Shown: in pieces, positions 16,942-26,700 of the stretch | Layout of the letters: every line of letters begins with the position of its first letter | How positions within the stretch are numbered: position 1 is the stretch's first letter | Assembly: GCA_000403275.2 (NCBI GenBank) | Contig: KE159598.1 | Span: forward strand, 1 to 64,000 | DNA: 64,000 nucleotides | From: Lachnospiraceae bacterium 28-4 | Lineage (GTDB): Bacteria; Bacillota; Clostridia; Lachnospirales; Lachnospiraceae | Reading direction: 5' to 3' | The notes under the pieces: model-generated | The model's input: the letters and a program-made list of their open reading frames with translations, nothing else | The model's database searches: none | Told to the model about the DNA's origin: nothing | Translations under genes and position numbers: made by a program

Positions 16942-17712
16942 CTATGATAGTCTGCGCTTATAAACTTGTGCTGCTGCGGTAAACGCAATTATAATTATTG
17001 CTATGCACCAAGCAAGAGCTATCCACAAGCTGTTCCCCAAAGGCAAGCCAAGCGTCAAGGCACGAATACTGTCAATAATCGGTGTCATAGGCTGTATTTC
17101 TGCAAACCACCTAATACCGCCGGACATGGTATCAGTAGGAGCAAAGCCGGAACTGATGAAAGGCAAAATAAAGAGTGGAAACATTAAACCACTGGAGCCT
17201 TCCGGCGATTTTGAAATTAGTCCACATAGTACAGCAAGCAATGAAATCGCAATGTTTACTAAGATAAGCAAGGCTGCAACAATAAGCCAATCCACAAAGC
17301 CGCTATGTGGCCGAAAACCAAGGACAAAGGCAGTAATAATGATTACGGTGCTTGAAATTGTATTTCTCACTACTCCCGCGCCAGTATGACCTATCAGTAC
17401 GGCAGATTTTGAAATTGACATAGAACGGAAACGGTCTATTATGCCTTTTGTCATATCTGTTGCGACGTTCATTGCTGAGTGTTGAGAAGCCTGCCCAAGA
17501 CTTTGCATAATAATTCCCGGCACAATAAAATCAATGTAATTTAGGCTTCCCACATCTGCTATATTCCCAAATACCGTTCCAAACAGGAGCATTAAAAAGA
17601 ACGGTGTTATTGTTGCCATCAACAATGCTTCGGGGTTTCGCAAAGAAATAAGCAGGCAGCGTTTAAACATTATCCAAGAGTCAAGAAATGATATACTTTT
17701 GAGTTTATGCAC
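16942..17712 (-). CDS. ABC-2 type permease (DrrB-like)
   Basis: 256 aa, starting at GTG 17712. An N-terminal segment with LISLRNPEALLMATITPFF and about six membrane segments, plus the DrrB-like GSLNYIDFIVPGIIMQSLGQ block, place it with daunorubicin-type exporter permeases. It follows the ATPase gene by 2 nt. Likely drug or peptide export; substrate unknown. Confidence 0.85.
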   Translation of the reverse strand: MHKLKSISFLDSWIMFKRCLLISLRNPEALLMATITPFFLMLLFGTVFGNIADVGSLNYIDFIVPGIIMQSLGQASQHSAMNVATDMTKGIIDRFRSMSISKSAVLIGHTGAGVVRNTISSTVIIITAFVLGFRPHSGFVDWLIVAALLILVNIAISLLAVLCGLISKSPEGSSGLMFPLFILPFISSGFAPTDTMSGGIRWFAEIQPMTPIIDSIRALTLGLPLGNSLWIALAWCIAIIIIAFTAAAQVYKRRLS

Positions 17713-17714
17713 GA

Positions 17715-18551
17715 TTATTTTCCTCCTTTTTCATCAGTCAACGCTAAAAACACTTCTTCCAAAGAGGGAAGTTTTTGCTCAAAGCTGTCAATCGTTATAC
17801 CGTTCTCATTTAATAATGCCATTGCTTCGCTTGCTTGTTCTTCACTTTGAAAATTGAGTTGCGCGCCGCGCTGCGGCATTATCGTTTTTAGGTATTGCGG
17901 TGTCCCCTCTGCAAGTATCTTACCGCCATGAAGAATGGCGATATAATCCGCAAGATATTCTGCTTCTTCCAAATACTGTGTAGTAAGGAATACCGTTGTT
18001 CCTCCGGCAGCTAATTCTTTTACTAAATCCCACATGGCAATACGATTTTGAGGGTCAAGCCCAGTGGTGGGTTCATCAAGAAAAATAATTTGTGGCTTTC
18101 CCATAAGGCTCATGGCTATATCTAATCTGCGACGCATACCTCCAGAATAAGTAGATACTTTGCTGTCTGCTGCGTCCTGCAAATGGAAGAAAGACAACCA
18201 CTCATTCACCTTGTTTTTGACATTGTTCAGACGTTTAAGCTGTCCGATAAGGTTTAGGTTTTCTCTGCCTGTCAAAACTTCATCTACCGCTGTGAATTGC
18301 CCTGTCAGACTAATGCACTCACGCACATAATATCCTTGACGAACCACGTCAAAGCCGTTAATGGTTGCTTTGCCGCTGTCCGACTTCATCAATGTAGAAA
18401 GGATTTTTACGACAGTTGTTTTCCCTGCGCCGTTTGAGCCAAGCAGGGCAAAAACACTGCCTTTACGGACAGTAAAGCTAACATCTTTCAAGACGTGATT
18501 TGCCTTATAAGATTTTTTTAATCCCGATACGTCAATCATAGTTTCTATCAT
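17715..18551 (-). CDS. ABC transporter ATPase (DrrA-like)
   Basis: 278 aa. Walker A GSNGAGKTTVVK, signature YSGGMRRRLDIAMSL, Walker B IIFLDEPTTGLDP and the switch LTTQYLEEA are present. The C-terminal domain (QLNFQSEEQASEAMALLNENGITIDSFEQKLPSLEEVFLALT) is typical of DrrA/daunorubicin-resistance ATPases. RBS AAGGAGG. A TetR operator-like palindrome lies directly upstream, so the pair is probably repressed by the TetR protein at 18630-19274. Confidence 0.9.
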   Translation of the reverse strand: MIETMIDVSGLKKSYKANHVLKDVSFTVRKGSVFALLGSNGAGKTTVVKILSTLMKSDSGKATINGFDVVRQGYYVRECISLTGQFTAVDEVLTGRENLNLIGQLKRLNNVKNKVNEWLSFFHLQDAADSKVSTYSGGMRRRLDIAMSLMGKPQIIFLDEPTTGLDPQNRIAMWDLVKELAAGGTTVFLTTQYLEEAEYLADYIAILHGGKILAEGTPQYLKTIMPQRGAQLNFQSEEQASEAMALLNENGITIDSFEQKLPSLEEVFLALTDEKGGK

Positions 18552-18565
18552 ATTACCCTCCTTAA

Positions 18566-18581
18566 ATACATACGTATGTAT
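18566..18581. promoter_or_regulatory. Operator-like palindrome upstream of the DrrA-like gene
   Basis: ATACATACGTATGTAT is a perfect 16-bp palindrome between the ATPase start and its presumed promoter. The same ACATACGTATGTATGT string recurs at 19290-19305 just upstream of the tetR-like gene. Two matching sites flanking regulator and target are strong evidence for a TetR operator. Confidence 0.8.
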
Positions 18582-18588
18582 GTTTTAG

Positions 18589-18628
18589 GTCTTAATTTAA
18601 CTGCCTATATGGGCAGTTAAATTAAGAC
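18589..18628. terminator. Palindromic hairpin after the TetR gene
   Basis: A 17-bp perfect stem (GTCTTAATTTAACTGCC with its complement) around a TATATG loop, 1 nt after the TetR stop codon. It lacks a long T run, so it may be a bidirectional terminator or an attenuating structure. Confidence 0.6.
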
Positions 18629-18629
18629 T

Positions 18630-19274
18630 TTATTCTTTTTCAAATTCGTGTTTGCCTATTTCGTCCAGAAGCTCTTTCATTTCTTTATCCATAAAGGGTA
18701 CGCCCAACACTTGTCCCAACTGTTCGAGAAATGATACTTTATCGGAATATTCTTTGTAAGATACTTGAAATGTAAAAGGACTTAACCATGAAGCAATCAG
18801 CATAGAGATAACTTGCGCTGTTTGCTTTGGGTATTTTACGGAAATCGAACCGTCCGTATTTCCCTCAATCAACAGTTTTTCAACGTAGGGAGCTACTACA
18901 TTTACTTGCGTAAGCATTTCGTTCTTAAAGACAACAGGGCTATCTGATAGTTTTTTCATTTCTGCTCTTAAACTATCGCTCATATCCAAACGGGGCGTGA
19001 GGTCAAGTTTGAATACAAACCTAAGTTTTTCAAGGGCGTTTAGCTCTTTCTGCCTGTTAGCAAGGACAAACGGATTGTTGTCATTAAAAGACTTATACAT
19101 AACGCCGGAAATCAATTCTTCACGTGATTTGAAGTAATGATAAAATGCTCCGCGAGTTACGCCAAGCTCCTTTACAACATCTTCAACATTGACATTTTCT
19201 AATCCCTTTTCGGCAAAAAGACGTGTGGCTGTTTCTAATATCTCCTGTTTCGTTTTTTTATCAGAACGTGGCAT
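18630..19274 (-). CDS. TetR-family repressor
   Basis: 214 aa. The N-terminal helix-turn-helix (KQEILETATRLFAEKGLENVNVEDVVKELGVTRGAFYHYFKSREELI, residues 8-55) is classic TetR. The remaining helical domain would bind an effector. It reads toward the DrrAB-like pair. Matching palindromes sit in front of this gene and in front of the ATPase gene, indicating autoregulation and control of the exporter. Confidence 0.92.
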   Translation of the reverse strand: MPRSDKKTKQEILETATRLFAEKGLENVNVEDVVKELGVTRGAFYHYFKSREELISGVMYKSFNDNNPFVLANRQKELNALEKLRFVFKLDLTPRLDMSDSLRAEMKKLSDSPVVFKNEMLTQVNVVAPYVEKLLIEGNTDGSISVKYPKQTAQVISMLIASWLSPFTFQVSYKEYSDKVSFLEQLGQVLGVPFMDKEMKELLDEIGKHEFEKE

Positions 19275-19289
19275 ACAATCACCTCCAAA

Positions 19290-19305
19290 ACATACGTATG
19301 TATGT
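19290..19305. promoter_or_regulatory. Operator-like palindrome upstream of tetR
   Basis: ACATACGTATGTATGT, matching the site at 18568-18583; the central ACATACGTATGT is a perfect palindrome. It lies 16 nt upstream of the TetR start codon. Confidence 0.8.
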
Positions 19306-19456
19306 CCTGCCTATTATAGATTTTATTCTTTGCGTTGTCAATAGACTTCAAGGAAAAGGTTACAAGTATATATGCTTTATTTTGACTAACTAATAGAACT
19401 GTGTAGACATATCCAAAAGGAAAGGTGAACAGTAAAATGTAGTAGGGTGAATAACT

Positions 19457-19810
19457 ATGGCAAAAAGACCAGTACCAAAATACGACTTCAAGGCTTTTGG
19501 GGCAGCGATAAAGGCGGCGCGGACAGGGCGCAAGGAGAGCCGCAAGAAAGTAAGCGACGAAATGTTTATCTCGCCGCGCTACCTTGCGAACATTGAGAAC
19601 AAGGGGCAGCACCCAAGTTTACAGATATTCTTTGAGCTGATACAGCGTTACCATATATCCGTAGACCAATTCCTGTTAGACACGCCCGCCGTAAAGGACA
19701 CAAAGCGGCGGCAGCTTGACGCGCTCCTTGACGGTATGAGCGATACGGGCATACGGATTGTGACCGCAACGGCAAAAGAGATTTCCGAAGTCGAAAAAGA
19801 GGGCGAATAG
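19457..19810 (+). CDS. XRE-family regulator
   Basis: 117 aa. Helix-turn-helix at about residues 15-70 (FGAAIKAARTGRKESRKKVSDEMFISPRYLANIENKGQHPSLQ). Conjugative elements of this type usually carry such a gene before mobC and the relaxase, where it probably regulates transfer. It reads toward mobC, separated by a 270-nt region holding the oriT candidate. Confidence 0.85.
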   Translation: MAKRPVPKYDFKAFGAAIKAARTGRKESRKKVSDEMFISPRYLANIENKGQHPSLQIFFELIQRYHISVDQFLLDTPAVKDTKRRQLDALLDGMSDTGIRIVTATAKEISEVEKEGE

Positions 19811-19954
19811 GAATGTCCGGCTTAAAACTGAACAGTATTTAGAGAGCGTTGTAATCTTTTTTTGAGATTGCAGCGTTTTTCTTTTGCGTAAGTTTGGCAA
19901 AATCGCTTTTTCTCCGTAGTAAGGGATAAGAGCCTAAAGGATAAAAACATTCGT

Positions 19955-20053
19955 AGCAAGCATAGGAAGCGGGTACCCACTTCCGTATTTTCGCCCTCCC
20001 GCGCTGCGGCTCGTCGGTTGAAAATGGCTTGTTGGGAAGTGTCCCAAACCCTC
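19955..20053 (+). repeat. oriT: 99-bp repeat copy A: candidate oriT of the conjugative element
   Basis: Begins AGCAAGCATAGGAAGCGGG, contains the near-perfect palindrome GGAAGCGGGTACCCACTTCC, and ends GGGAAGTGTCCCAAACCCTC, with a TTGGGA/TCCCAA hairpin. The inverted copy of equal length is at 27419-27517, with both ends conserved and the middle divergent. It lies 27 nt before mobC, the usual place for the oriT of a MobP relaxase. No experimental nick site is known to me for this sequence. Confidence 0.6.
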
Positions 20054-20079
20054 GGAACGGAAAGGAAAGGAGCGAACAC

Positions 20080-20409
20080 ATGGACGGACGCAAAAGGACG
20101 GTGCAAATCAAATTCAGAGTGACGGAAGCGGAACGGGATTTAATACTGGAAAAAATGAAGCTCGTACCCACCCGGAACATGGCGGCATATCTGCGGAAGA
20201 TTGCCATTGACGGGTATATCATTCAGATAGACCATGCCGATATAAAGGCAATGACCGCAGAGATACAGAAAATCGGTGTCAACGTCAACCAGATAGCACG
20301 CCGCGTAAACGCGACGGGGAACGCATACCAAGAGGACATAGAGGAAATAAAGGGGGTGCTTGCGGAGATATGGCGGTTACAAAGATTAAGCCTATTAAAA
20401 GCACTCTAA
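20080..20409 (+). CDS. mobC: MobC-family relaxosome accessory protein
   Basis: 109 aa from the ATG at 20080 (AAAGGAG upstream). The ribbon-helix-helix N-terminus (VQIKFRVTEAERDLILEKM) and the MobC segment IKAMTAEIQKIGVNVNQIARRVNATG are clear. It binds oriT and helps the relaxase open it. It overlaps the relaxase gene by 40 nt. Confidence 0.9.
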   Translation: MDGRKRTVQIKFRVTEAERDLILEKMKLVPTRNMAAYLRKIAIDGYIIQIDHADIKAMTAEIQKIGVNVNQIARRVNATGNAYQEDIEEIKGVLAEIWRLQRLSLLKAL

Positions 20410-21716
20410 GCAAAGCCCTTGACTATATCGAAAACCCGGACAAGACGGACGGAAAAATGCTTGTGTCCTCTTTCGGCTGCTCCTATGAAACGGCAGATAT
20501 TGAGTTTGAATATACATTGTCCCAAGCACTCCAAAAGGGGAACAATTTAGCCTTTCATCTGATACAGTCCTTTGAGCCGGGGGAAGTCGATTATCAGAAA
20601 GCCCATGAAATCGGAAATCAGCTTGCCGACGCGGTAACAAAGGGGCAGCATGAATATGTACTCACGACGCACATTGACAAAGGACACGTCCACAATCACA
20701 TTATTTTCTGCGCCGTAAATTTCGTAGACCACCACAAATACAATTCCAACAAAAGGAGCTATTACGGCATACGGAACATGAGCGACAAGCTGTGCCGGGA
20801 GAATGGCTTGTCCGTCGTCGTTCCCGGCAAGGGCAGCAAGGGAAAGAGCTATGCGGAATATCAAGCTGAAAAGACGGGTACCAGTTGGAAAGGCAAACTG
20901 AAAACCAACCTTGACGCGCTTATCCCCCAAGTTTCCAGTTTTGAGGAATTGCTAACGCGGTTACAGGCGGCGGGCTATGAGATAAAGCCGGGGAAATATG
21001 TGTCATGCCGCGCCCCCGGACAGGAACGCTTCACCCGCCTTAAAACCCTCGGCGCAGACTATACAGAGGAAGCCATAAGGGAACGGATAGCGGGCAGACG
21101 GACAAAGGCGGCGAAAGCTCCCAGAGAGCAGCGCGGCGTGTCGCTGCTTATCGACATTGAGAACAGTATCAAGGCGGCGCAGAGTAAGGGCTATGAACAG
21201 TGGGCGAAAATCCACAATCTGAAACAGGCAGCTAAAACAATGAATTTCTTGACGGAACATAAGATTGAGCAGTACGCGGATTTAGTCAGCCGGATTGAGG
21301 AAATGGCAGCGGAAAGCGGACAGGCGGCAGACGCATTGAAGAACGCCGAAAAGCGGCTTGCGGAAATGGCGGTGCTTATCAAGAATGTTTCCACCTATCA
21401 AAAGACAAAGCCTGTCTATGACGCATACCGCAAGGCAAGGAACAGGGAGAAGTACCGCGCCGGACAGGAACAGGCAATTATCCTCCATGAAGCCGCCGCA
21501 AGGTCACTGAAAGCGGCGGGCATTGCGAAGCTCCCGAACCTCGCCGCGCTGCAATCGGAGTATGAAGCCCTCCAAGCGCAGAAAGAAGCCCTTTACGCCG
21601 ACTATGGAAAATTGAAAAAGAAAGTCCGGGAATATGATATTATCAAGCAGAACATTGACAGCATTTTACAGGCAGGCAGACAGCCGGAACGGGAAAAAGA
21701 AACAGAGCGTGGATAA
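20370..21716 (+). CDS. Relaxase/mobilization nuclease (MobP type)
   Basis: 448 aa. The N-terminal relaxase domain (VTKIKPIKSTLSKALDYIENPDKT) has the HUH-type metal site in HIDKGHVHNHIIFCAV (about residues 100-115). The central and C-terminal parts are helical, with a coiled coil at about 300-440. It nicks oriT, probably at 19955-20053, and is carried by the VirD4 coupling protein of the same element (38522-40330). Confidence 0.9.
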   Translation: MAVTKIKPIKSTLSKALDYIENPDKTDGKMLVSSFGCSYETADIEFEYTLSQALQKGNNLAFHLIQSFEPGEVDYQKAHEIGNQLADAVTKGQHEYVLTTHIDKGHVHNHIIFCAVNFVDHHKYNSNKRSYYGIRNMSDKLCRENGLSVVVPGKGSKGKSYAEYQAEKTGTSWKGKLKTNLDALIPQVSSFEELLTRLQAAGYEIKPGKYVSCRAPGQERFTRLKTLGADYTEEAIRERIAGRRTKAAKAPREQRGVSLLIDIENSIKAAQSKGYEQWAKIHNLKQAAKTMNFLTEHKIEQYADLVSRIEEMAAESGQAADALKNAEKRLAEMAVLIKNVSTYQKTKPVYDAYRKARNREKYRAGQEQAIILHEAAARSLKAAGIAKLPNLAALQSEYEALQAQKEALYADYGKLKKKVREYDIIKQNIDSILQAGRQPEREKETERG

Positions 21717-21782
21717 GGATAGCAAAATCCCCGCCGCTGTGCTATGATAGGGCTATCAAAATGCAGACAGGAGCGTTGAAGC

Positions 21783-22034
21783 ATGGAAAACCAGAAAATG
21801 CCGGAATATGAAACCATACGCGCCGCCGTTGCCGGGGAAAAATGGGCGGTGGAGAAAGTCGTGGAGTGCTACAAGGACGAAATCGACAGGCTATCGACGG
21901 TAGCGGTCAGACAGCCGGACGGAAGCACGAAACAGGAAATCAACGAAGATATGCGCCAGTCTATCACAAAGAAGCTGATAGAAGCCCTCCCGCAGTTCCC
22001 ACTTGAAGAAATGGAAAAGGGAAATGTCAGATAG
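21783..22034 (+). CDS. Helix-turn-helix (HTH_16-type) protein
   Basis: 83 aa. YETIRAAVAGEKWAVEKVVECYKDEIDRLSTVAV...KQEINEDMRQSITKKLIEALPQF is the same small helical domain as at 13596-13856. RBS AGGAGCG. Last gene of the mobC/relaxase transcript, followed by a terminator. Probable regulatory role. Confidence 0.8.
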   Translation: MENQKMPEYETIRAAVAGEKWAVEKVVECYKDEIDRLSTVAVRQPDGSTKQEINEDMRQSITKKLIEALPQFPLEEMEKGNVR

Positions 22035-22045
22035 GCAAAAAAAGA

Positions 22046-22090
22046 ACAGGACGCGGAAGCCGGTATATGACTTCCGCGCCCTGTCTTTTT
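22046..22090 (+). terminator. Terminator of the mobC-relaxase operon
   Basis: CGCGGAAG pairs with CTTCCGCG inside a longer CAGGAC...CCCTG stem, followed by TCTTTTT. Confidence 0.85.
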
Positions 22091-22111
22091 ATGGGTGCTG
22101 TTTTCGTGAAT

Positions 22112-22223
22112 GTTACGCAGTAGAACGCCATTTTCGGGGATAAAGGTATAAAGTATCGCCTATCCGATTTTCACGCCCGGAAAGCCCTGTAAATCAAGGG
22201 ATTTTCCGCGCCTACTGCGTAAC
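22112..22223 (+). repeat. 112-bp TIR-bounded repeat, copy 1 (end of transfer operon)
   Basis: Starts GTTACGCAGTAGAA and ends CTACTGCGTAAC, a 12-bp terminal inverted repeat, with the shared inner strings CGGGGATAAAGGTATAAA and CGCCCGGAAA. The second copy, also exactly 112 bp and in the same orientation, is at 42116-42227. This copy supplies the last codons and stop (PVTQ, TAG) of the VLP-domain gene. Non-coding; MITE-like element or structured regulatory DNA. Confidence 0.75.
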
Positions 22224-22577
22224 AGGGGTGCGTCTTTTCCTCATGCGCTCGGCGGCTTGTCTGCGGGTGATACGCTTCCGGCAGACGGGGCAGTATTTGA
22301 CACTGTTAGAGGTTGACGCAAAGAACGCGCCGCACTCGGTACATTTCTTCTTATCCCCTGTCTGGTAAAGCTCCGCATAGAGCAGCCTGTCGGCGGGAAG
22401 CACCGCAGCCCGGAACCACTTGCAGAGAAGCGAATAGGAAATGAGCTGCGGACATACGCACTCGTCTCCGTCGTCCAGTAAGATACAGTTCCCGTTATCA
22501 TAGTTGCAGCACGTCCGGCGCACAAGGGCGTTGACTTTCCGGCTCTGGGGCGGCGTCAGCCGCTTAACCCCGTTCAT
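22212..22577 (-). CDS. Cysteine-rich VLP domain protein
   Basis: 121 aa. KRLTPPQSRKVNALVRRTCCNYDNGNCILLDDGDECVCPQ is the VLP-type cysteine-rich domain of conjugative elements; a second CxxC-type ribbon (CTECGAFF...KYCPVCRKRI) follows. Zinc binding is likely. Last gene of the long minus-strand transfer operon. It overlaps the upstream TTRAP-like gene by 4 nt. Its final codons lie in the 112-bp repeat. Role unknown. Confidence 0.82.
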   Translation of the reverse strand: MNGVKRLTPPQSRKVNALVRRTCCNYDNGNCILLDDGDECVCPQLISYSLLCKWFRAAVLPADRLLYAELYQTGDKKKCTECGAFFASTSNSVKYCPVCRKRITRRQAAERMRKRRTPVTQ

Positions 22578-22780
22578 ACTTCATCAGCGGCGTAAATGGG
22601 AAGCTCTGCAAATTCCGCTTCGGTCAAAGCGTCCACTTTGGAAAGGGTGCGCTTTGCAAGCTCCCGCATATCCGCGTCCATGTAGGGCAGCGCGGCGTTG
22701 ACATTCTCAATCAAAGCCCGCTTGCCGCCCTCGTTGTAAATGCTCAAAAGGTTTGTTTCTTCAACAGTCAGTCTAATCAT
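22574..22780 (-). CDS. Transposon-transfer assisting protein (TTRAP-like)
   Basis: 68 aa from the ATG at 22780, 7 nt after GGAGGT. IRLTVEETNLLSIYNEGGKRALIENVNAALPYMDADMRELAKRTLSKVDALTEAEFAEL matches the small TTRAP-type proteins of CTn elements. It sits between a DUF4316-tail protein and the VLP-domain gene. Molecular role unknown. Confidence 0.75.
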   Translation of the reverse strand: MIRLTVEETNLLSIYNEGGKRALIENVNAALPYMDADMRELAKRTLSKVDALTEAEFAELPIYAADEV

Positions 22781-22782
22781 GC

Positions 22783-23736
22783 TCATACCTCCATATCGTG
22801 ATTTTTTGTTTTTGCCGCCGCCTTTTTCGGGGCGGTCTTTGCCTTGTCTGCTTTAAGCTGCGCCCGGATAGAGGGGCGGGGCTTCCTTATCTCCCTGTCC
22901 CGGTTCTCCCCCTTGTCAATCAGCGCATACGTCCCATGTCTGCCCTCGATTTTGGAAAAGGAAAGAGTCTTATAGGGCAGCATGGAGAAAAGGCGGTCAG
23001 TGTCCTTTGTGGCTGCAAGCCGCATGAACGCCGGGGAAAGCTCTGCCATGAAATGGGTCTTGTTCGGGCTATTCGGCTCATAGTGCCGCTTCATTTCCCG
23101 CACAATGCGCCGCGCTTCCGTTTCAATCAGCCCGTCCCGCAAGGCTGTGATATGCGCCTTGAAGTCCCCCGGTGGAAGCTGCTCCCGGCTGCGCCGTTCT
23201 TCCTGTAAGAGTGATTGCAGCGCGTCCGGGTCGTCGGGTAGGGCTTCAAAGCGTTCAAACTTCCCAAGCTGCGGGTCTGGGTTGCCGTTGAAGAACCGTC
23301 CGGCGGGTATCTCCCTTTCCCCTCGCTCATAAATCAGCTTCACCGTATCGGCGGGCAGCTCATTTTCCTTGACGCGCTCATAATGTTTAGCGTAGTCCAG
23401 TTCGTACAGATTGCCCTTGATTTTCCCGCGCTCCTTTCCCGTCAGCTCGATTGCATAGGCAAGGACGCGGTCGCTTGTCTGCTCCATGTAGAAACGCCAT
23501 GTGTTGTGGGGCGCGGTGTCTTTGAGGAAAACGTCGCGCTCCCGGAAACAGTGCGTCCCGGACGGGCGGCAGAACCACAAAAGGGTCTTGTCCTCCCTGT
23601 TGGGGCTTGCCGCCGCCTTTGCGATAATCTCTTTGTCAATGTCTAAGTCGCTCTGGTAAAAGCCTGTGTTCTGCTTCATAATCGCTTCAAGGGAAGCGAA
23701 CAAATCCACGTTTTCAAATTTACTCTGTTCCGGCAT
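22783..23736 (-). CDS. Conserved conjugative-element protein with DUF4316-type tail
   Basis: 317 aa. The N-terminal part (LEAIMKQNTGFYQSDLDIDKEIIAKAA..LWFCRPSGTHC) is common in CTn elements, function unknown. The last 40 residues (KPRPSIRAQLKADK...KNHDMEV) form a basic tail shared with the proteins at 23740-27324 and 40327-40803, and weakly with the MobQ relaxase at 58915. RBS AAAGGAG. It may be translocated or bound by the coupling protein; this is inference from the shared tail. Confidence 0.72.
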   Translation of the reverse strand: MPEQSKFENVDLFASLEAIMKQNTGFYQSDLDIDKEIIAKAAASPNREDKTLLWFCRPSGTHCFRERDVFLKDTAPHNTWRFYMEQTSDRVLAYAIELTGKERGKIKGNLYELDYAKHYERVKENELPADTVKLIYERGEREIPAGRFFNGNPDPQLGKFERFEALPDDPDALQSLLQEERRSREQLPPGDFKAHITALRDGLIETEARRIVREMKRHYEPNSPNKTHFMAELSPAFMRLAATKDTDRLFSMLPYKTLSFSKIEGRHGTYALIDKGENRDREIRKPRPSIRAQLKADKAKTAPKKAAAKTKNHDMEV

Positions 23737-23739
23737 GGG

Positions 23740-26700
23740 TCAGCTCCTTTCCAAGTCCTGTGACTTCTGCTTTGCGTTTTTCTTCTGCGCCTTTTCCTTG
23801 TCGGCTCTAAGCTGCGCCCGGATAGAGGGTTTCTTTTCCGGCTTCGCCCCTTTGCCGCGCTCCTTGTCGGCTTTGACAGCGTTAGCCAGGTCAACAAGGG
23901 AAATCTGCTCGCCCGCCTTTACCTTTGCTTCCAGTTCGTCAACGGTGGGGGTGTTGTTGATGATACCGTCAATCATGTTTCCGTTCTGCTCTATGGTCTG
24001 CTCGGCGGTTTTCAAGGGATTGTCCCGCTGCGCCTGTTCTGCGGCAACGGCAAACGCCCGCGTCCCATTCCCCATAATCAGATACTTTCCGTCGTCCGAC
24101 TGGTGGTGAAAGCCATATCCGGCGGCTTCTATCTGCTCCCGGCTCATGGCGGTTACATGGAAAGTCCCTCTCGGTGTTTTGACAGTTTCGCCCGTTTCCA
24201 AGTCGTCCGGGGTAAGCTGCTTCTGCTCCTGTAAAAACTCCGGCACTTCCCGGAAACCTACACTGTCAACGAAATGCGCCGCGTCCTGTCCGTCCTGATG
24301 AAGCACTACCACGTCCGAAACGGAAAGGCTGTGTCCCCTAAAATCTTTGGGGTGGTCGATATTGAAGCGGGTATAAATATCTTCAAGGGAAGTTTCCGGC
24401 GCAAGGGGTGCGGAATAGACAAGCTCATAGTTCGCCCTGTCAACCACATTCCCCGCCGCCTGCAGGCGGTCGTAAGGCTCAAAGCGGAAATCCCTTGTTT
24501 CGTCCCCGCCCTTTATCTGGTAAATGGAAAAGGTGTCTTTGTCCTGTCCGGCGGTCTGCGCCGTTTCCTGTGCCTTTGCGTAGAGCTGCTTCACGTCGCC
24601 CTCGGTCAGCTCGCCGCTTTTGAGCTGCCCCATAAGCTCGCGGCATTTCTCCGGCGTTCCCGTATAAAGCACGTCGCCCATTTTTGCCCGCCCGTTCTCC
24701 TGTGTCACATAGGCTTGCAAGAGGTAGCTGTTTTCCCGGCTGTCGCTGTAAGGGTTTCGGCGCACTCTGTAAATCGTTTCCGGGGTAAAGGCTTCTTTCG
24801 GGGCTGCGCCCGCTTTTTCCTGTGCGCCGGATTTTCCCGGTGCGGCTGCTTCCGGCTCCGGCTTCTCCGGCGGGGCTGCCTGTTCCTCTCTGGTGGGCTG
24901 CTCCTGTCCGGCGGTCTGCTCCTTGTCCTGTGCCTTTTGCAGCTCCGCTAAATTCCCATCTATGGAATTGATAATCTCGGCGGCTGCGCTGCGTATCGTT
25001 TCAAGGGAGCTTTTCAGCTCGGAAAGCTCCCGACCGCTGCTCCACCCGGCGACGTAGCCGAAAGAGTAGTCCGACGTGTCAAGCCCGTAATGTTGGCAGA
25101 CGGTATAGGCGACGCTTTCCGCTTCGACTTCGCGGGTGCGGCGGTCAACGCGGGGCTGCTCGTCCTTTGGCGCGTTGAGGTCAATGTCGTGCAGCTTCGC
25201 ATGGGCGATTTCGTGAATGGCGGTCTTTAAGGTCTGCAATTCGCTCATGCCCTCGTTGATAGCAATGCGCTTGTCCTCCAAGTGGTAGTAGCCATGAGAG
25301 CCGCCCTCGATATTCTCAAAGGCGATAGGAACGGGGGAAGTCTTTTCAAGGGTTGCGAAAAAATCCTTGTAGCGGTCAACGTCGCCCGTCAGCTCGTCAA
25401 CGGCAATATCCGGCAGCTCCTTTCCCTCGGTCTGGGAAACGTCAAAGACTGATACCACCTTGTAGGCGGGTATGGTGATTTCCTTTTCCTCGGTGACGGG
25501 CTTTCCGTCCTTGCCGATTATGGGCTTCTGTGTGTGCGGGTCAATTTTCTGCATTTCCTGTTTGATTTTATAGGGCGACGGGGCAATGATTTTAATTCCC
25601 TTTTCCCCTCTCATCACATTTCGCTCAAAGTTGTTCTTCCAAGCGGAAAAGCCCGCCAAAAGGGAAGCGTCCGGCTTCTGCATGGCGATAAGGACGGTGT
25701 TTCGGAAGCTGTAATTATGGAATTTTGACATGACTTTCAGATATTCCTTGTAACGCTCGCTGTCAAAGAGTTCCGTAATGCCCTGTTCCAGACGGTCGGT
25801 AATCTCTTTTAATTTCTCGGCCGGCTTCCCGGCTGTCAGCACGATAGGGATAACCGGGTGCGGCTCCTGTGGCTGCTCTGCGGCGGTTCGGGCGGTCTGC
25901 TCTGTGGCGGCTGCGTCCATAAAGGTCTTGTCCTGTCCGCCGCGTTCCGGCTGTGGGAAGCTCATAACGCGGTATTCTTTGGGTATCTCGTTTTCCGTTC
26001 CCCGATACCATTCGGTAAAGGTGTTCTGATTGTTATAGATATAGCCCTGTTCGGTAAACTGCCCCTTATCCTTGCTAACTGCGTCCCGCCCGTATTCTTC
26101 ATACTTGAAATATTTCTTTGCTTCTTCGGGAAGCTCCAGCTCGTCCAGTTCGTCGATAAGATAATAACCGTAATCTTCTTCGCTGCGGACAGTGGGATAG
26201 AGCCAGTAACAGTCAAGGTTTTGTGCAAGGTTGATAAGGTCTTTCATGCTTCCGGCATACTCGCCATGTGTAACCGCCGCCGCAAATTTATCCTTGTCCC
26301 CGTCACTCTGCATTTCCAGAAGTTTTCCAAAATAATTCAGCTCGTCCATGCTTGCGCTTTGGATAACGGAAAGCGGCAAGTCAAAGGGGCAGTCCTCCGT
26401 AGAAGAATACCCGTTGATGAAAAAATCCTGCGGATTGTCTGCGGTAATGCCGACGCTTTCCATAGCCGCATGAAGCTGCTCTGTTGTGGTCGGCATGGGA
26501 AGCCACTCGCCGCCCGGTTCGCCTGTTTCAAAGCGACTGCGGCTGTCGATAAGAATTGAAAACTGCTCGCTCATAGGGTCATGCTCCTTTCTCTGCCCGG
26601 TGGTCTGCCCCGCCGCCTGTTCTGCGGGGGCTGCGTCTGTTTTTTCAGTTTCCTGTCCGGGCTGCGTCCGTTCTTCCCCCTCAACAAAATAGCCGGGTAA

